A model generated the notes under the pieces. The model made no database searches, was not told where the DNA came from, and saw only the letters and a list, made by a program, of their open reading frames with translations. Shown piece by piece: positions 7,423-15,911 of a DNA stretch of 39,624 bases; position 1 is the first letter of the stretch; each line of letters begins with the position of its first letter. Source of the stretch: an uncultured bacterium (GTDB lineage Bacteria; Calescibacteriota; Calescibacteriia; Calescibacteriales; Calescibacteriaceae); contig CALHPK010000012.1 in the NCBI GenBank assembly GCA_938036315.1, forward strand, positions 1 through 39,624. The letters are read 5' to 3'. A program made the position numbers and the translations under genes.

Positions 7423-7866
7423 ATGACTCAAAACCCCGACGAAGAAAAAATAAAAAAGATCTTCTCTTTCAAAAACATAGCAGTTGTTGGAATGAGCAAT
7501 GACCCCCAAAAACCATCAAATAGAGTCCCAACATACCTTATAAAACAAGGATATAAAATAATACCCGTCAACCCAACAAAGGATGAAATAATGGGATTAA
7601 AATCCTATAAATCCATACTTGAAGTGGAGGATCAGATAGATGTTGTCAATGTTTTCAGAAGATCTGAAGAAGCTCTTGGTATTGTTGCTGAAGCTGTGGA
7701 GAGAAAAAAACAAAAAGGAGATGTAAAAGCAGTATGGCTACAAGAAGGAATAGTAAACAATGAAGCCAAAAAAATAGCTGAAGAGAATGGATTGTTATTT
7801 ATTCAAGACAAATGCATGTTTAGAGAACACCTGAAATTACAAAGTTCAAGTGAAGAAAATACTTGA
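7423..7866 (+). CDS. CoA-binding protein (YccU/CoA_binding_2 family)
   Basis: A 147-residue single-domain Rossmann protein that binds CoA; the physiological role of the family is not settled. Evidence: N-terminal I-A-V-V-G-M-S-N-D-P-Q-K-P-S-N-R-V, then P-V-N-P, V-N-V-F-R-R-S-E, and W-L-Q-E-G-I-V-N-N-E-A, all hallmarks of the family. The frame stays open upstream through the tRNA, but those 29 residues are translated tRNA sequence, so ATG 7423 is the real start. It has no Shine-Dalgarno and only 13 bases separate it from the tRNA-His 3' end, so the message may be released by tRNA processing. Its stop is one base from the stop of the convergent chemoreceptor gene. Confidence 0.9.
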   Translation: MTQNPDEEKIKKIFSFKNIAVVGMSNDPQKPSNRVPTYLIKQGYKIIPVNPTKDEIMGLKSYKSILEVEDQIDVVNVFRRSEEALGIVAEAVERKKQKGDVKAVWLQEGIVNNEAKKIAEENGLLFIQDKCMFREHLKLQSSSEENT

Positions 7867-7867
7867 T

Positions 7868-9097
7868 TTACAATTCAATAACTATTTTCTTCAGCTCCTG
7901 AACTAATGGTTTGAAATTTTCTGAAATATGAAGTAGAGATTCTGCTACTTTTCTGTATTCATCAACTTTCATAGCAACGGACTGAGCAGATTTTACAACT
8001 TCACGTACTATTGCATCCTGCTCCTGCGCGGCCGATGCTATAGCAGTTGCTCTTTCATATATCTCCTTTATTTCATTAGCGATATCTGAGAATTCTTTCT
8101 CAACAAGATTCGAAACTTTTATCACATTCTCAGCTTCGCGCTGAGCAGAACTCATAACCTCAACCGCTGAATCAACAACAGAAGATGCTTCATCTATATT
8201 CTTTTTTATATCCTCAGCAGATCTTCTTGTCTTATCCGCAAGCTTTCTCACTTCATCTGCAACTACCGCAAAACCTCGACCAGCATCACCAGCTCTTGCA
8301 GCCTCAATCGCAGCGTTGAGTGCCAATAAATCCACTTGATCAGTTATATCCTCAATAATTGAAACTGCTTCCTTGACCCTTGCCATAACATCCTTCATAC
8401 CCTGCGAAATCCCCGAAAATCTCTCCATAATCTTGATAAGAGAATAAAGAGTACCAACCGAACCCAAAATATTAGACCTCCCCTTCTCTGAACTCTTTGA
8501 AAGCTCCTCAAGTGATCTTAGATTCTCCAATACTTTATTCACTATCTCATCTATCGCTTGTTTCAAATTCTCAAAGTTCAAAGAAGCCCCCTCAGTTTCT
8601 TTGTGTATCTGATCCGCTCCCGATTTTACTTGTACCCCTAAAGCTGACATCTTAACTCCTGCATCCATAATTCTGTCAATTACCAACTTTATTTTCTGAC
8701 CGCTATCGGTCAACAAATCTACAAGAGCATTCACATATCTTGCCAATTCAACGAACTCATCCTCAAATCCAATAAAAACAAAACTTGCTACAAATTCCTC
8801 GGGATTCAATTTTTTAATTTTTCTCTGCTCCACCAATCTTTTTATACTATTCTTCACCTTATTTAAAGGTCTGACCGTATAATAAAGGCTACCTAAATAC
8901 AACCCTAATATTACAAAGAAATAAAAACCAAAAATACCTACTGTAAATTTTTTAAGTAAAGATACAGTTTCTTGACTTCCCTCAATCTTGTTCAGTAAGT
9001 TGATGTATACAGCTGGAATAAGAATAACACCAATAAAAAAAGGCAGAAAGACAAGAAAAAATCTTGTTGCAAGATTTAGCTTTATGATATTTTTCAT
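7868..9097 (-). CDS. Methyl-accepting chemotaxis protein without a large sensor domain
   Basis: A 409-residue chemoreceptor. Two membrane helices (about 12-33 and 48-72) enclose only ~15-20 residues, so there is no periplasmic ligand domain. A degenerate HAMP-like linker follows. The conserved signalling hairpin tip is intact, with [14 protein letters not shown] and [15 protein letters not shown] near residues 265-300. The tip should couple to CheA/CheW. Lacking an external sensor, it probably responds to membrane or internal cues, or works with a partner. No che or flagellar genes are nearby. Start ATG 9097 is the first in frame. Confidence 0.92.
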   Translation of the reverse strand: MKNIIKLNLATRFFLVFLPFFIGVILIPAVYINLLNKIEGSQETVSLLKKFTVGIFGFYFFVILGLYLGSLYYTVRPLNKVKNSIKRLVEQRKIKKLNPEEFVASFVFIGFEDEFVELARYVNALVDLLTDSGQKIKLVIDRIMDAGVKMSALGVQVKSGADQIHKETEGASLNFENLKQAIDEIVNKVLENLRSLEELSKSSEKGRSNILGSVGTLYSLIKIMERFSGISQGMKDVMARVKEAVSIIEDITDQVDLLALNAAIEAARAGDAGRGFAVVADEVRKLADKTRRSAEDIKKNIDEASSVVDSAVEVMSSAQREAENVIKVSNLVEKEFSDIANEIKEIYERATAIASAAQEQDAIVREVVKSAQSVAMKVDEYRKVAESLLHISENFKPLVQELKKIVIEL

Positions 9098-9175
9098 AAA
9101 ACACTCTATACACTATTTTATGAATCATATTGAGCTTTAGGAATTTGCTGAAAACTCGCATTAGATTCTTACCAT

Positions 9176-10723
9176 CTATTTTTTACCTTCAGCTTCTCTT
9201 TTGATTCTGTACAGCTCTTTTGCTTTCTGTCTCAATTCTGTTTTCAGAACTTTCCCTGTAGCATTTTTTGGGAGTTCATCGACAAATTCATAGTATCTTG
9301 GAATTTCATTGTCTGCGAGTTTATCTTTTAGGTACTCGATAATGTCCTTTTCTGAAATTTTTGTTTTATTCTTTGCAACTACAAAGGCGAAAAGATCTTC
9401 TCCAAGGAGCTGGTGAGGGACTCCAACAACAGCGGATTCGATTACATCTGGGTGAGAGGATATAGCTCCTTCCACTTTGGCAGATGAGATATTAAATCCT
9501 CCTCTTATTATTATGTCTTTTTTTCTATCCACAATGTAGAGGTATCCTTCTTCATCGACATAGCCTATATCTCCCGTTCTTGTCCAGCCATCTTTTATCC
9601 ATGTTTTAAGTGTTGCATCCTTATCTTTAAAGTATTCTCGTGGTTTAACGCCTGGGATTCTCATTATGATTTCACCGATTTGACGCGGGGGGAGTTCGTT
9701 TCCTTCATCATCAATTATTTTGACTTCGGTCGGTGGCAGTGGAATTCCGACTGAGTCCGGCTTTACCGAAGCCACCCCGGGTGGGAGAAAGCATCCTGCC
9801 ATTCCAGCTTCTGTTGCTCCATAAAGATTCAATATCCAGGTTGACGGAAGTTTTTCAGCAAGTTCTTTCACAGCCCAGGGTGGCATAGGGGCAGTTCCGA
9901 ACATAAGAACTTTTATATGATCAAGCTTTGCACTTCCAAACCCGGGCTCCTTCATAACTTTGAGAAGATGAAATGGCACCCCGTATACCATAACAACGTC
10001 TTCCCTCTGCATACATTGAAGAAATATTTCTGAGTCGAACTTCGGGAGAATTATCGCATTCAGGGCATATCTTAGTGGAATAAGCATCATAGCGTGAGAG
10101 CCAGCAAAAGTAAAAAGCGGGACAGCATGAACGAAAGTCTTCCCAGCATACAGGCTCTCATATGCTGAGTCATCTCTGACAAACAAAGAACCGTGGGTAG
10201 ATAGGACCCCCTTTGGGAAGCCAGTCGTTCCAGATGTATATATTATGTCAAGATAATCATCACCGCTGATCTGGATATTAGGGGAGGAATCGTCTTCAGA
10301 CTTCATCAGACTTTCTGCCTCTTGTCTTGACAGAGCAAACTCCACCTTTTCTATCTTTTCAGCAACATTAGAAAATTCCTGCCCATATATTATTCCTTTC
10401 GATTCAGAGTTTTCAATTATAAATTTTACTCCTTCAATTGGTAATCTTACGTTCACGGGTACTGGCAAAGCCCCGCATTTTGATATTGCAAAGTACGATA
10501 TCATATAGAATGCTCCGTCATAATTCGAAAACATAATAGCAACTTTATCTCCTTTTTTCACTCCGAATTTTTTGATCAATGTGTTAGCAAGCTGGGAAGA
10601 CTTTTTATCCCACTCTTCAAAGGTTATAGTTTCAACACTGTAAATTTCAATTTTGTTGTGAGGGAACCGCCGGGCTTTATCTTCAAGAAGCTGAACAACC
10701 GTTTCAATTTTCTTTCCTTCCAT
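9176..10723 (-). CDS. Acyl-CoA synthetase (AMP-forming)
   Basis: A 515-residue ANL-superfamily ligase that activates a carboxylic acid to acyl-CoA through an acyl-AMP. Motifs: the P-loop Y-T-S-G-T-T-G-F-P-K-G near residue 165; L-Y-G-A-T-E-A-G (adenine/acyl site); T-G-D-I-G-Y-V-D-E-E-G-Y and the hinge V-D-R-K-K-D-I-I-I-R-G-G-F; and the catalytic lysine in P-K-N-A-T-G-K-V. Length is typical of medium/long-chain acyl-CoA ligases, but substrate cannot be read from sequence. ATG 10723 is chosen over TTG 10732. It is divergent from a merR gene, and the shared 135-bp region holds an inverted repeat, so joint control is likely. Confidence 0.92.
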   Translation of the reverse strand: MEGKKIETVVQLLEDKARRFPHNKIEIYSVETITFEEWDKKSSQLANTLIKKFGVKKGDKVAIMFSNYDGAFYMISYFAISKCGALPVPVNVRLPIEGVKFIIENSESKGIIYGQEFSNVAEKIEKVEFALSRQEAESLMKSEDDSSPNIQISGDDYLDIIYTSGTTGFPKGVLSTHGSLFVRDDSAYESLYAGKTFVHAVPLFTFAGSHAMMLIPLRYALNAIILPKFDSEIFLQCMQREDVVMVYGVPFHLLKVMKEPGFGSAKLDHIKVLMFGTAPMPPWAVKELAEKLPSTWILNLYGATEAGMAGCFLPPGVASVKPDSVGIPLPPTEVKIIDDEGNELPPRQIGEIIMRIPGVKPREYFKDKDATLKTWIKDGWTRTGDIGYVDEEGYLYIVDRKKDIIIRGGFNISSAKVEGAISSHPDVIESAVVGVPHQLLGEDLFAFVVAKNKTKISEKDIIEYLKDKLADNEIPRYYEFVDELPKNATGKVLKTELRQKAKELYRIKREAEGKK

Positions 10724-10766
10724 ATTTTTCAAAGTTTAGTTATTCCTTCTACATAATAAGTAAAAT

Positions 10767-10787
10767 GTGTAAATTTTCACTTTACAC
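10767..10787. promoter_or_regulatory. Inverted repeat, candidate operator between acyl-CoA ligase and merR
   Basis: Perfect arms GTGTAAA (10767-10773) and TTTACAC (10781-10787) with a 7-base spacer TTTTCAC. It lies in the divergent intergenic region, 44 bp from the ligase start and 72 bp from the merR start. A TATTAT (-10-like) on the minus strand at 10753-10758 is adjacent. Binding by the neighbouring MerR protein is the simplest guess; it is not shown. Confidence 0.5.
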
Positions 10788-10858
10788 AACATCCCAAAAT
10801 TTAAGAAAAAACGAAAATTACAGGAAAAAATAGAAAAATTACCTAAGAAGGCTGGATC

Positions 10859-11575
10859 ATGGGGAGGAATCACAAAAGAAGTAAAAAAGAAGAGTTAGAA
10901 GCGCGCGGATATAAACCTATAAGGGAAATAGCAAAAATTGCAGAAGTTGAAAAATCAACAATCCACTACTACGCAAAACTTGGACTTATTCCCAAGCCTG
11001 TAAAAGTATCTAAACAGATGGCATATTACCCACCTGAAACTGTTGAAAATGTGAAAATCATAAAACACCTTCAGAAACGATATCTCCCTCTCAAGGAAAT
11101 CAAAAGAATCCTAAAAAACTCCTCAAATATATCTGAAGTTCTTGAGAGAGTTGATAAAGGAATACTTAATGGTTCGTCTACAGAAAGATCTGCGGATCTG
11201 AAGATCAATCTTCCCGCTGGGGTCATAGAAAAGCTAAAAAAAATCGGTTTGATAAAAACCGGCAAAAACTCAATTGAGCAAGAAATCTTGCAAGTTATAG
11301 AAAAAATGAACAGAGCTGGACTTAATGAAAGCAATGGATTCCACATATCATTTCTTAAAAATTATGTTGATGTGTGCAAGAAATTGGTTGAACTTGAGTT
11401 TTCGGAATTCAACTCTCGCGTTATGGGAAAACTTCCTCCCGAAAAAATAATAGAACTTGCTAAATCGGGCATAGAGGAAACATCAGAACTTATAAAGCTT
11501 ACTCACAAAAGACTTTTACTTGAAAAGCTCAAAGAATTGAGCTCAGAAATAAAAGTAAGGAGCGAATATAAATAA
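10859..11575 (+). CDS. MerR-family transcriptional regulator
   Basis: A 238-residue protein with an N-terminal MerR winged helix-turn-helix at about 18-85: Y-K-P-I-R-E-I-A-K-I-A-E-V then S-T-I-H-Y-Y-A-K-L-G-L-I-P-K-P and Y-Y-P-P-E-T-V. The remaining ~150 residues are helical and carry no metal-binding Cys pattern, so this is not a metal sensor; they look more like an acyl-effector or dimerisation domain. AAGAAGG seven bases upstream supports the ATG at 10859. The aldehyde dehydrogenase starts 12 bp after its stop, so the two form an operon, and an acyl-CoA ligase diverges upstream. It probably controls this acyl/aldehyde cluster. Confidence 0.88.
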   Translation: MGRNHKRSKKEELEARGYKPIREIAKIAEVEKSTIHYYAKLGLIPKPVKVSKQMAYYPPETVENVKIIKHLQKRYLPLKEIKRILKNSSNISEVLERVDKGILNGSSTERSADLKINLPAGVIEKLKKIGLIKTGKNSIEQEILQVIEKMNRAGLNESNGFHISFLKNYVDVCKKLVELEFSEFNSRVMGKLPPEKIIELAKSGIEETSELIKLTHKRLLLEKLKELSSEIKVRSEYK

Positions 11576-11587
11576 ATAACAATAACC

Positions 11588-13057
11588 ATGGCTAACCAAA
11601 TCAAACAAAAGCATATAGAAAAGGCAAAAGAAATAACACAGGGGAAGAGAATCCCACTTTTTATAAACGGCGAGTTTATAGAAAATCACGATGTGTTCAC
11701 AACAGAGGATCCAACAATTTGCGATCAAATAGCAGAAATATGCATCGCTGGAGAATCCGAAGTAGAATATGCTGTACAAAGCGCACAAAAGGCTTTTGAA
11801 TCCTGGGCTGATCTTTCGCCTCGGAAAAGGGGGGACTACCTGCGAAAGTTCGCCGAAGCATTAAAGTCTGCCTCAAAAGAATATCAAATAGCCGAAATAA
11901 TAGACTCCGGACTACCTGCTACAGTTTCATCTCGTATCTCTTCAGGGGCTTTGAAAAGAGCATTTGATTACTACTCAGAGTGGTGTGACAAACTTACTTC
12001 TGATGTTATAAGTTCTAGCTCACAGAGCTTCAATTTCACTTTAAAAGAACCATATGGAGTTGTCGCAGCAATAACATCGTGGAACGTTCCCGGAATGTTT
12101 CTAGGATACAAAGTTGCCCCAGCCTTAGCAGCTGGCAACACAGTTATCATAAAACCTTCTGAAAATTCACCCCTTCCAGCATATATTTTTGCAAAGGTTG
12201 CAAAGGAAACTTTACCCCCGGGGGTCGTAAATGTAATATTTGGGAAAGCAGAAACCGGAAAACTTCTCGTATCTCACCCCGGAGTCGGAGTGGTATCGTT
12301 TACAGGAGGAACAGAAATAGGAGAACAAATAGTAAAACAAGGGGGAATAAAAAAATACATATTGGAACTTGGGGGTAAATCTCCCAACATAATCTTTGAA
12401 GATGCAAACATAGACTCAGCGGTGTTTATGTCAGCTGTTGGAATGTTCTCATTAGCAGGACAGATGTGCGCAGCTTCCTCAAGAATCTTTGTACAAAAGA
12501 GCATATATGAGAGCTTCTTGAAGAAGTTCAATGAAATGGCAAAAGGATTATCTGTTGGAGATCCTTTTGACCCATCTGTAATTTCAGGGCCCTTGATAAG
12601 CAAAAAACAACTTGAAAGAGTCGAGAGATTCGTAGAAGAAGGGAAAAAATCAGGAGCAAAAATTCTCACAGGAGGAACAAGATACACAGAAATCGGAACT
12701 GGATATTTCTTCCAACCCACAATTTTTGTGGAAGCTCCGCATAGCTCACCTTTAGCACAGGAAGAAATATTTGGCCCGGTCACGACCATCTTTCAATTTG
12801 AAAGTGAGGATGAAGTTATAAATTTGGCAAATTCAACAAGATACGGACTTTCGGCTGGTATCTTCACCAAAGATATATCACGAGCCTTAAGGGTAGCAAG
12901 AAAGATAAAGGCCGGTACAGTGTGGATAAATACATACGGAATTATACCTCATAACGCTCCCTGGGGTGGATATAAGATGTCGGGGGTGGGAAGAGAAGGT
13001 GGGAGAGAGGGGATAGAAGAGATGCTTCAGATCAAAAATGTATACATTCAGCTTTAG
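11588..13057 (+). CDS. NAD(P)-dependent aldehyde dehydrogenase
   Basis: A 489-residue enzyme of the classical ALDH superfamily, oxidising aldehydes to acids. All catalytic positions are visible: Asn166 (T-S-W-N-V-P), Lys189 in I-I-K-P-S-E, Glu260 in L-E-L-G-G-K-S-P, and the nucleophile Cys294 in G-Q-M-C-A-A-S-S-R. The coenzyme loop F-T-G-G-T-E-I-G is near 238-245, and the C-terminal P-W-G-G-Y-K-M-S-G-V-G-R-E-G signature is intact. It is co-transcribed with merR. With the divergent acyl-CoA ligase it could turn an aldehyde into an acid and then an acyl-CoA. The substrate is not predictable. Confidence 0.94.
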   Translation: MANQIKQKHIEKAKEITQGKRIPLFINGEFIENHDVFTTEDPTICDQIAEICIAGESEVEYAVQSAQKAFESWADLSPRKRGDYLRKFAEALKSASKEYQIAEIIDSGLPATVSSRISSGALKRAFDYYSEWCDKLTSDVISSSSQSFNFTLKEPYGVVAAITSWNVPGMFLGYKVAPALAAGNTVIIKPSENSPLPAYIFAKVAKETLPPGVVNVIFGKAETGKLLVSHPGVGVVSFTGGTEIGEQIVKQGGIKKYILELGGKSPNIIFEDANIDSAVFMSAVGMFSLAGQMCAASSRIFVQKSIYESFLKKFNEMAKGLSVGDPFDPSVISGPLISKKQLERVERFVEEGKKSGAKILTGGTRYTEIGTGYFFQPTIFVEAPHSSPLAQEEIFGPVTTIFQFESEDEVINLANSTRYGLSAGIFTKDISRALRVARKIKAGTVWINTYGIIPHNAPWGGYKMSGVGREGGREGIEEMLQIKNVYIQL

Positions 13058-13110
13058 GGTTTATTTGGTTTGAGATTTTATTCACTGTTATTCGGGTTTA
13101 GATCCTTTCT

Positions 13111-13143
13111 TTTAGTTTTATTTAATCTTTAGTTTTATTTAAT
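13111..13143. repeat. 17-bp-period tandem duplication
   Basis: TTTAGTTTTATTTAAT occurs at 13111-13126 and again at 13128-13143. It lies between the convergent aldehyde dehydrogenase and thiolase-like genes. There is no GC-rich hairpin, so it does not look like a terminator. Confidence 0.8.
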
Positions 13144-13151
13144 TTCCGACT

Positions 13152-14360
13152 TTATTCACCTTCAAGAATAAATACGACTGCTCCGTTGAGCATTCCGTGC
13201 TCTGCCTGAGCAAGTCCTATATCGCATCTACCTTTTTTCTGCCTCTGACCACATTCTCCCCTCAACTGCATAACAACCTCTCCAAACTCTATCAGTGGAG
13301 TAGCTCCCGCCGGATGCCCGAAAGCTATCCTCCCCCCAGATGGATCGACAAAAAGTTTTGAATCGGGTCCCACATCCCCTTCCTTAAACTTGAAAACAGC
13401 CTTCCCCTCTTCAAAGATCCCCAAATCCTCTAAAATTGTCAGTTCGGTAGTAGAAAAAACTCCATATATTTCTATAACGTCAATATCGGAGGGTTTGATC
13501 TTGGCTGTTTCAAAAGCTTCTTTAGCAGCTCTTCTCAAGGCTACTGAATAATAGGGAATATACTCAGGTTGATTCGGGAAAAATGAAGTAGGCGTATGAT
13601 ACTCCCCATATCCCCTTACTCTTATCTTTCTTTTCTTTGAATTCAGAGATTTTTCAAAATCCTCTGAAGTTAAAATCACGCAGGCTGATCCTGAAGCGAA
13701 AATTGAGCAGTCATGAAGATACAAAGGCGGACAGATTTCTTTTGAATTTGAAACCTCCTCTGGAGCTATTAACTCTTTGATTAGCGCTTTTGGATTTGCT
13801 GATGCGTGTTCTCTCAATCTTACTGCTACATAGTTCAAGTCCTCTCTTTTTACTCCCTTTTCATACATATATCTTTGCCCTGCCATAGCATAGTAAGGTA
13901 TAGGAGCACCAATTCCGTATAACGAATCAAAGGGACCATAAAGATTAATCTGGGCTAAGGTTACATTATATATAAAATGATTAAAGTCCATACTCTCTAT
14001 TGGTCTGTCGGATCTTTCATCTATGCCTATAACTGCGACTGCATTACACCTTCCGGACATAATCTCAAGCATAGCATACCTTATTGCCAAAGCGGAAGTG
14101 CTACCCCCGTTCTCAACCATAATTTGCACTTTTAAATTCTTACCGAGGTAATGTCCCATATGATGAGCATGCATAAAGGAGGGATAAAGTCCTCCAAGGG
14201 AAGGAGGAGTAAAAACGATGCCATCTATATCGTCAGGTGATAATCCACCGTCATTTAAAGCTGAAACAAAAGCCTCAAAGATGATATCTTTGTAAGGTTT
14301 TTCAAATTTCTCTTTAACAGCCTCTCCGTAGAAAACTCCTCTGACATAGACATTTTTCAT
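13152..14360 (-). CDS. SCP2-type thiolase-like protein lacking the nucleophilic cysteine
   Basis: A 402-residue thiolase-fold protein of the lipid-transfer/acetyl-CoA acetyltransferase-like group. At the place of the usual E-N-A-C-A-S-G nucleophile loop it has E-N-G-G-S-T-S-A (residues 83-90), so Gly86 takes the cysteine position. The late histidine loop F-G-H-P-A-G-A-T is present, but the end reads A-E-H-G-M-L-N-G-A instead of the usual Cys/Gly-rich loop. It may therefore bind or transfer acyl chains, or carry out non-Claisen chemistry. No DUF35 zinc-ribbon partner adjoins it. The CaiB/BaiF protein lies 55 bp upstream, with a 16-bp palindrome between them. The fold is confident; the activity is open. 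Confidence 0.85.
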   Translation of the reverse strand: MKNVYVRGVFYGEAVKEKFEKPYKDIIFEAFVSALNDGGLSPDDIDGIVFTPPSLGGLYPSFMHAHHMGHYLGKNLKVQIMVENGGSTSALAIRYAMLEIMSGRCNAVAVIGIDERSDRPIESMDFNHFIYNVTLAQINLYGPFDSLYGIGAPIPYYAMAGQRYMYEKGVKREDLNYVAVRLREHASANPKALIKELIAPEEVSNSKEICPPLYLHDCSIFASGSACVILTSEDFEKSLNSKKRKIRVRGYGEYHTPTSFFPNQPEYIPYYSVALRRAAKEAFETAKIKPSDIDVIEIYGVFSTTELTILEDLGIFEEGKAVFKFKEGDVGPDSKLFVDPSGGRIAFGHPAGATPLIEFGEVVMQLRGECGQRQKKGRCDIGLAQAEHGMLNGAVVFILEGE

Positions 14361-14386
14361 TTTCTACTCTGCCAATTTTATCATTT

Positions 14387-14402
14387 TTGAACAATTGTTC
14401 AA
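14387..14402. promoter_or_regulatory. 16-bp perfect palindrome, candidate operator
   Basis: TTGAACAATTGTTCAA is perfectly symmetrical and lies 26 bp upstream of the thiolase-like start, between two minus-strand acyl-CoA genes. It has no loop and no following T-run, so it is not a terminator. The GAAC-N4-GTTC core resembles TetR-family operators and also the Gram-positive-type LexA box. The cognate regulator is unknown and no tetR or lexA gene is in view. Confidence 0.55.
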
Positions 14403-14415
14403 TTTTTCAAGAAAT

Positions 14416-15567
14416 TTAGAACAGAATGATTCCCTTTCGCTTAAATTCAACAATCTCATCATCGGAGTACCCCAATTCTTTTAATATCTCCTTTGTGTGC
14501 TGTCCCAAAGAAGGCGCAAGAGAAGTTACCTTTTTCATAAATGGCAACCTGAGTAACTTTACCTTATGGTTCAGATCGTAGAATATTTCCCGAAACCTCA
14601 AGTGAGGATGATTTACCATATCAGCGTAAGAACTAACAAATTCATACGGTATATCTTTACCATTGAATACTTCTTCTATCTCCTTGGAAGTCATAGATAG
14701 GAATTTATTTTTGAGCTTGAGGTATGCAGGATTTGATTCATCGGCTTTTGTCATAGCATCCGATGGAAGAAGGTCAAGTTCCAAGGCATCTACAAGATTT
14801 TTCCAGAATTTAGGCTCGAGTGCCCCTATGCTTACCCATTTCCCATCACGTGTCCTATATACATTGTAGCATATAACTCCACCTGAAAGGATCTCTCCGC
14901 AAGGCTCCGGCTCTCTTCCCGTTGCTAAAAATTTGCTTAAACTCTCAACCGCCAGAAATAAAGATGTTTCAACCATACTTATATCAATATATGATGCTGA
15001 AAATTTTTCCTTCAGTATCTCCCTTTCCAGAAGTTTATAAAGAATTGAGATGACAGCAAATAAAGCCCCAGATATATCTGCTATCTGAACGGGAGGAACC
15101 AGAGCCCTTTCATTTGATATGAAAAGCCTTTCTATTCCCGCAAATGATATGTAATTTAGATCATGGCCTGCTTTTGAAGCTTTCGGTCCAACCTGCCCAT
15201 ACCCAGAAATAGAGCAATATATTATTCTTGGATTAATCCTACTTGCGGAATCAAAATCAACTCCCAACTTGCTCATAGTCCCTGGCCTAAAACCCTCAAT
15301 CAGAACATCCGATCTCTCGATCAGCCTAGCAACAATTTCTCTCCCCTTGTCTGTCTTAAGGTCTATTGATAGTGACTTCTTACCAACGTTGAGAAAATTA
15401 AATATTGAACTTTGCCCATCTTCTGAAAGTGGTAAGGAATATCTTGTGAGATCTCCTCCCTGAGTATCTTCTACCTTTATGACCTCAAAAGATAGATGGG
15501 TAAGTATGTAAGTGGCAAGTGGTCCCGGAAGCAATCTTGTAAAGTCAATAACTCTTATCTTCTGCAT
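14416..15567 (-). CDS. CaiB/BaiF (family III CoA-transferase) protein, probably alpha-methylacyl-CoA racemase
   Basis: A 383-residue family III protein. Residues of the characterised alpha-methylacyl-CoA racemases are all kept: Arg94 (E-G-F-R-P-G), His135 in A-G-H-D-L-N-Y, Asp164 in Q-I-A-D-I-S-G and Glu251 in G-A-L-E-P-K-F. That combination favours a racemase over a true CoA-transferase. A racemase would epimerise 2-methylacyl-CoA esters so that branched chains can enter beta-oxidation. AAGGAG (15575-15580) seven bases upstream supports ATG 15567. It is probably co-transcribed with the thiolase-like gene. The racemase assignment is inference from these residues; the family is certain. Confidence 0.87.
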   Translation of the reverse strand: MQKIRVIDFTRLLPGPLATYILTHLSFEVIKVEDTQGGDLTRYSLPLSEDGQSSIFNFLNVGKKSLSIDLKTDKGREIVARLIERSDVLIEGFRPGTMSKLGVDFDSASRINPRIIYCSISGYGQVGPKASKAGHDLNYISFAGIERLFISNERALVPPVQIADISGALFAVISILYKLLEREILKEKFSASYIDISMVETSLFLAVESLSKFLATGREPEPCGEILSGGVICYNVYRTRDGKWVSIGALEPKFWKNLVDALELDLLPSDAMTKADESNPAYLKLKNKFLSMTSKEIEEVFNGKDIPYEFVSSYADMVNHPHLRFREIFYDLNHKVKLLRLPFMKKVTSLAPSLGQHTKEILKELGYSDDEIVEFKRKGIILF

Positions 15568-15911
15568 CGCTAATCTCCTTCTTAACTAAAGTTGGATCTT
15601 CTTCCTTTAAAGTGCTAAATTTCCTTTTTTTTGAATTTTGAATCTTTGCATCTTCTCCCAAGATCTTTTTCTATTTTATCCACTCAAGGGTTTCCTATTC
15701 CCCTTTCCCTTTCCTTTTCCTTTTCCTTCTTTTCCCTCTGCATTTTGAACCTCAAAATATAATTTATCACATATAATTTATCACAAAGGAATATATAATT
15801 CCTCTCAGTAGCATACACTCTTTAGTACTTTTCTTCAAAATTTATGTGAACCGCAGAAGAAGATCTGCAACTTATTGATAGTTTCCTTTTTTCACACGAT
15901 TTCGGAAAAAT
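15568..15911. other. Intergenic region (344 bp) with pyrimidine tract and small repeats
   Basis: No convincing gene on either strand. It separates two divergent genes. Contents: a C/T-rich tract of the plus strand at about 15690-15740; a 14-bp perfect tandem duplication (ATATAATTTATCAC) at 15757-15770 and 15771-15784; and next to it an inverted repeat AGGAAT-ATATA-ATTCCT at 15787-15803. The AT-rich repeats may hold promoters for either gene, but I cannot assign -35/-10 boxes. Confidence 0.7.
15757..15784. repeat. 14-bp perfect tandem duplication
   Basis: ATATAATTTATCAC occurs twice head to tail. Each copy contains a TATAAT, a perfect -10 hexamer, so the duplication could double a promoter element on the plus strand, upstream of the acylphosphatase gene. 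Confidence 0.85.

Noticed and set aside
7324-7509. Minus-strand frame containing G-L-E-P-A-T-P-G
   Set aside because: It is the antisense of tRNA-His and the start of the CoA-binding gene; this peptide is a well-known artefact of tRNA complements.
12274-12789. Minus-strand frame of 171 codons
   Set aside because: It is antisense to the aldehyde dehydrogenase, whose catalytic motifs are intact; composition looks like a shadow frame.
15690-15740. Pyrimidine tract as a small RNA or triplex element
   Set aside because: Low-complexity C/T sequence without mirror symmetry or a promoter that I could support.
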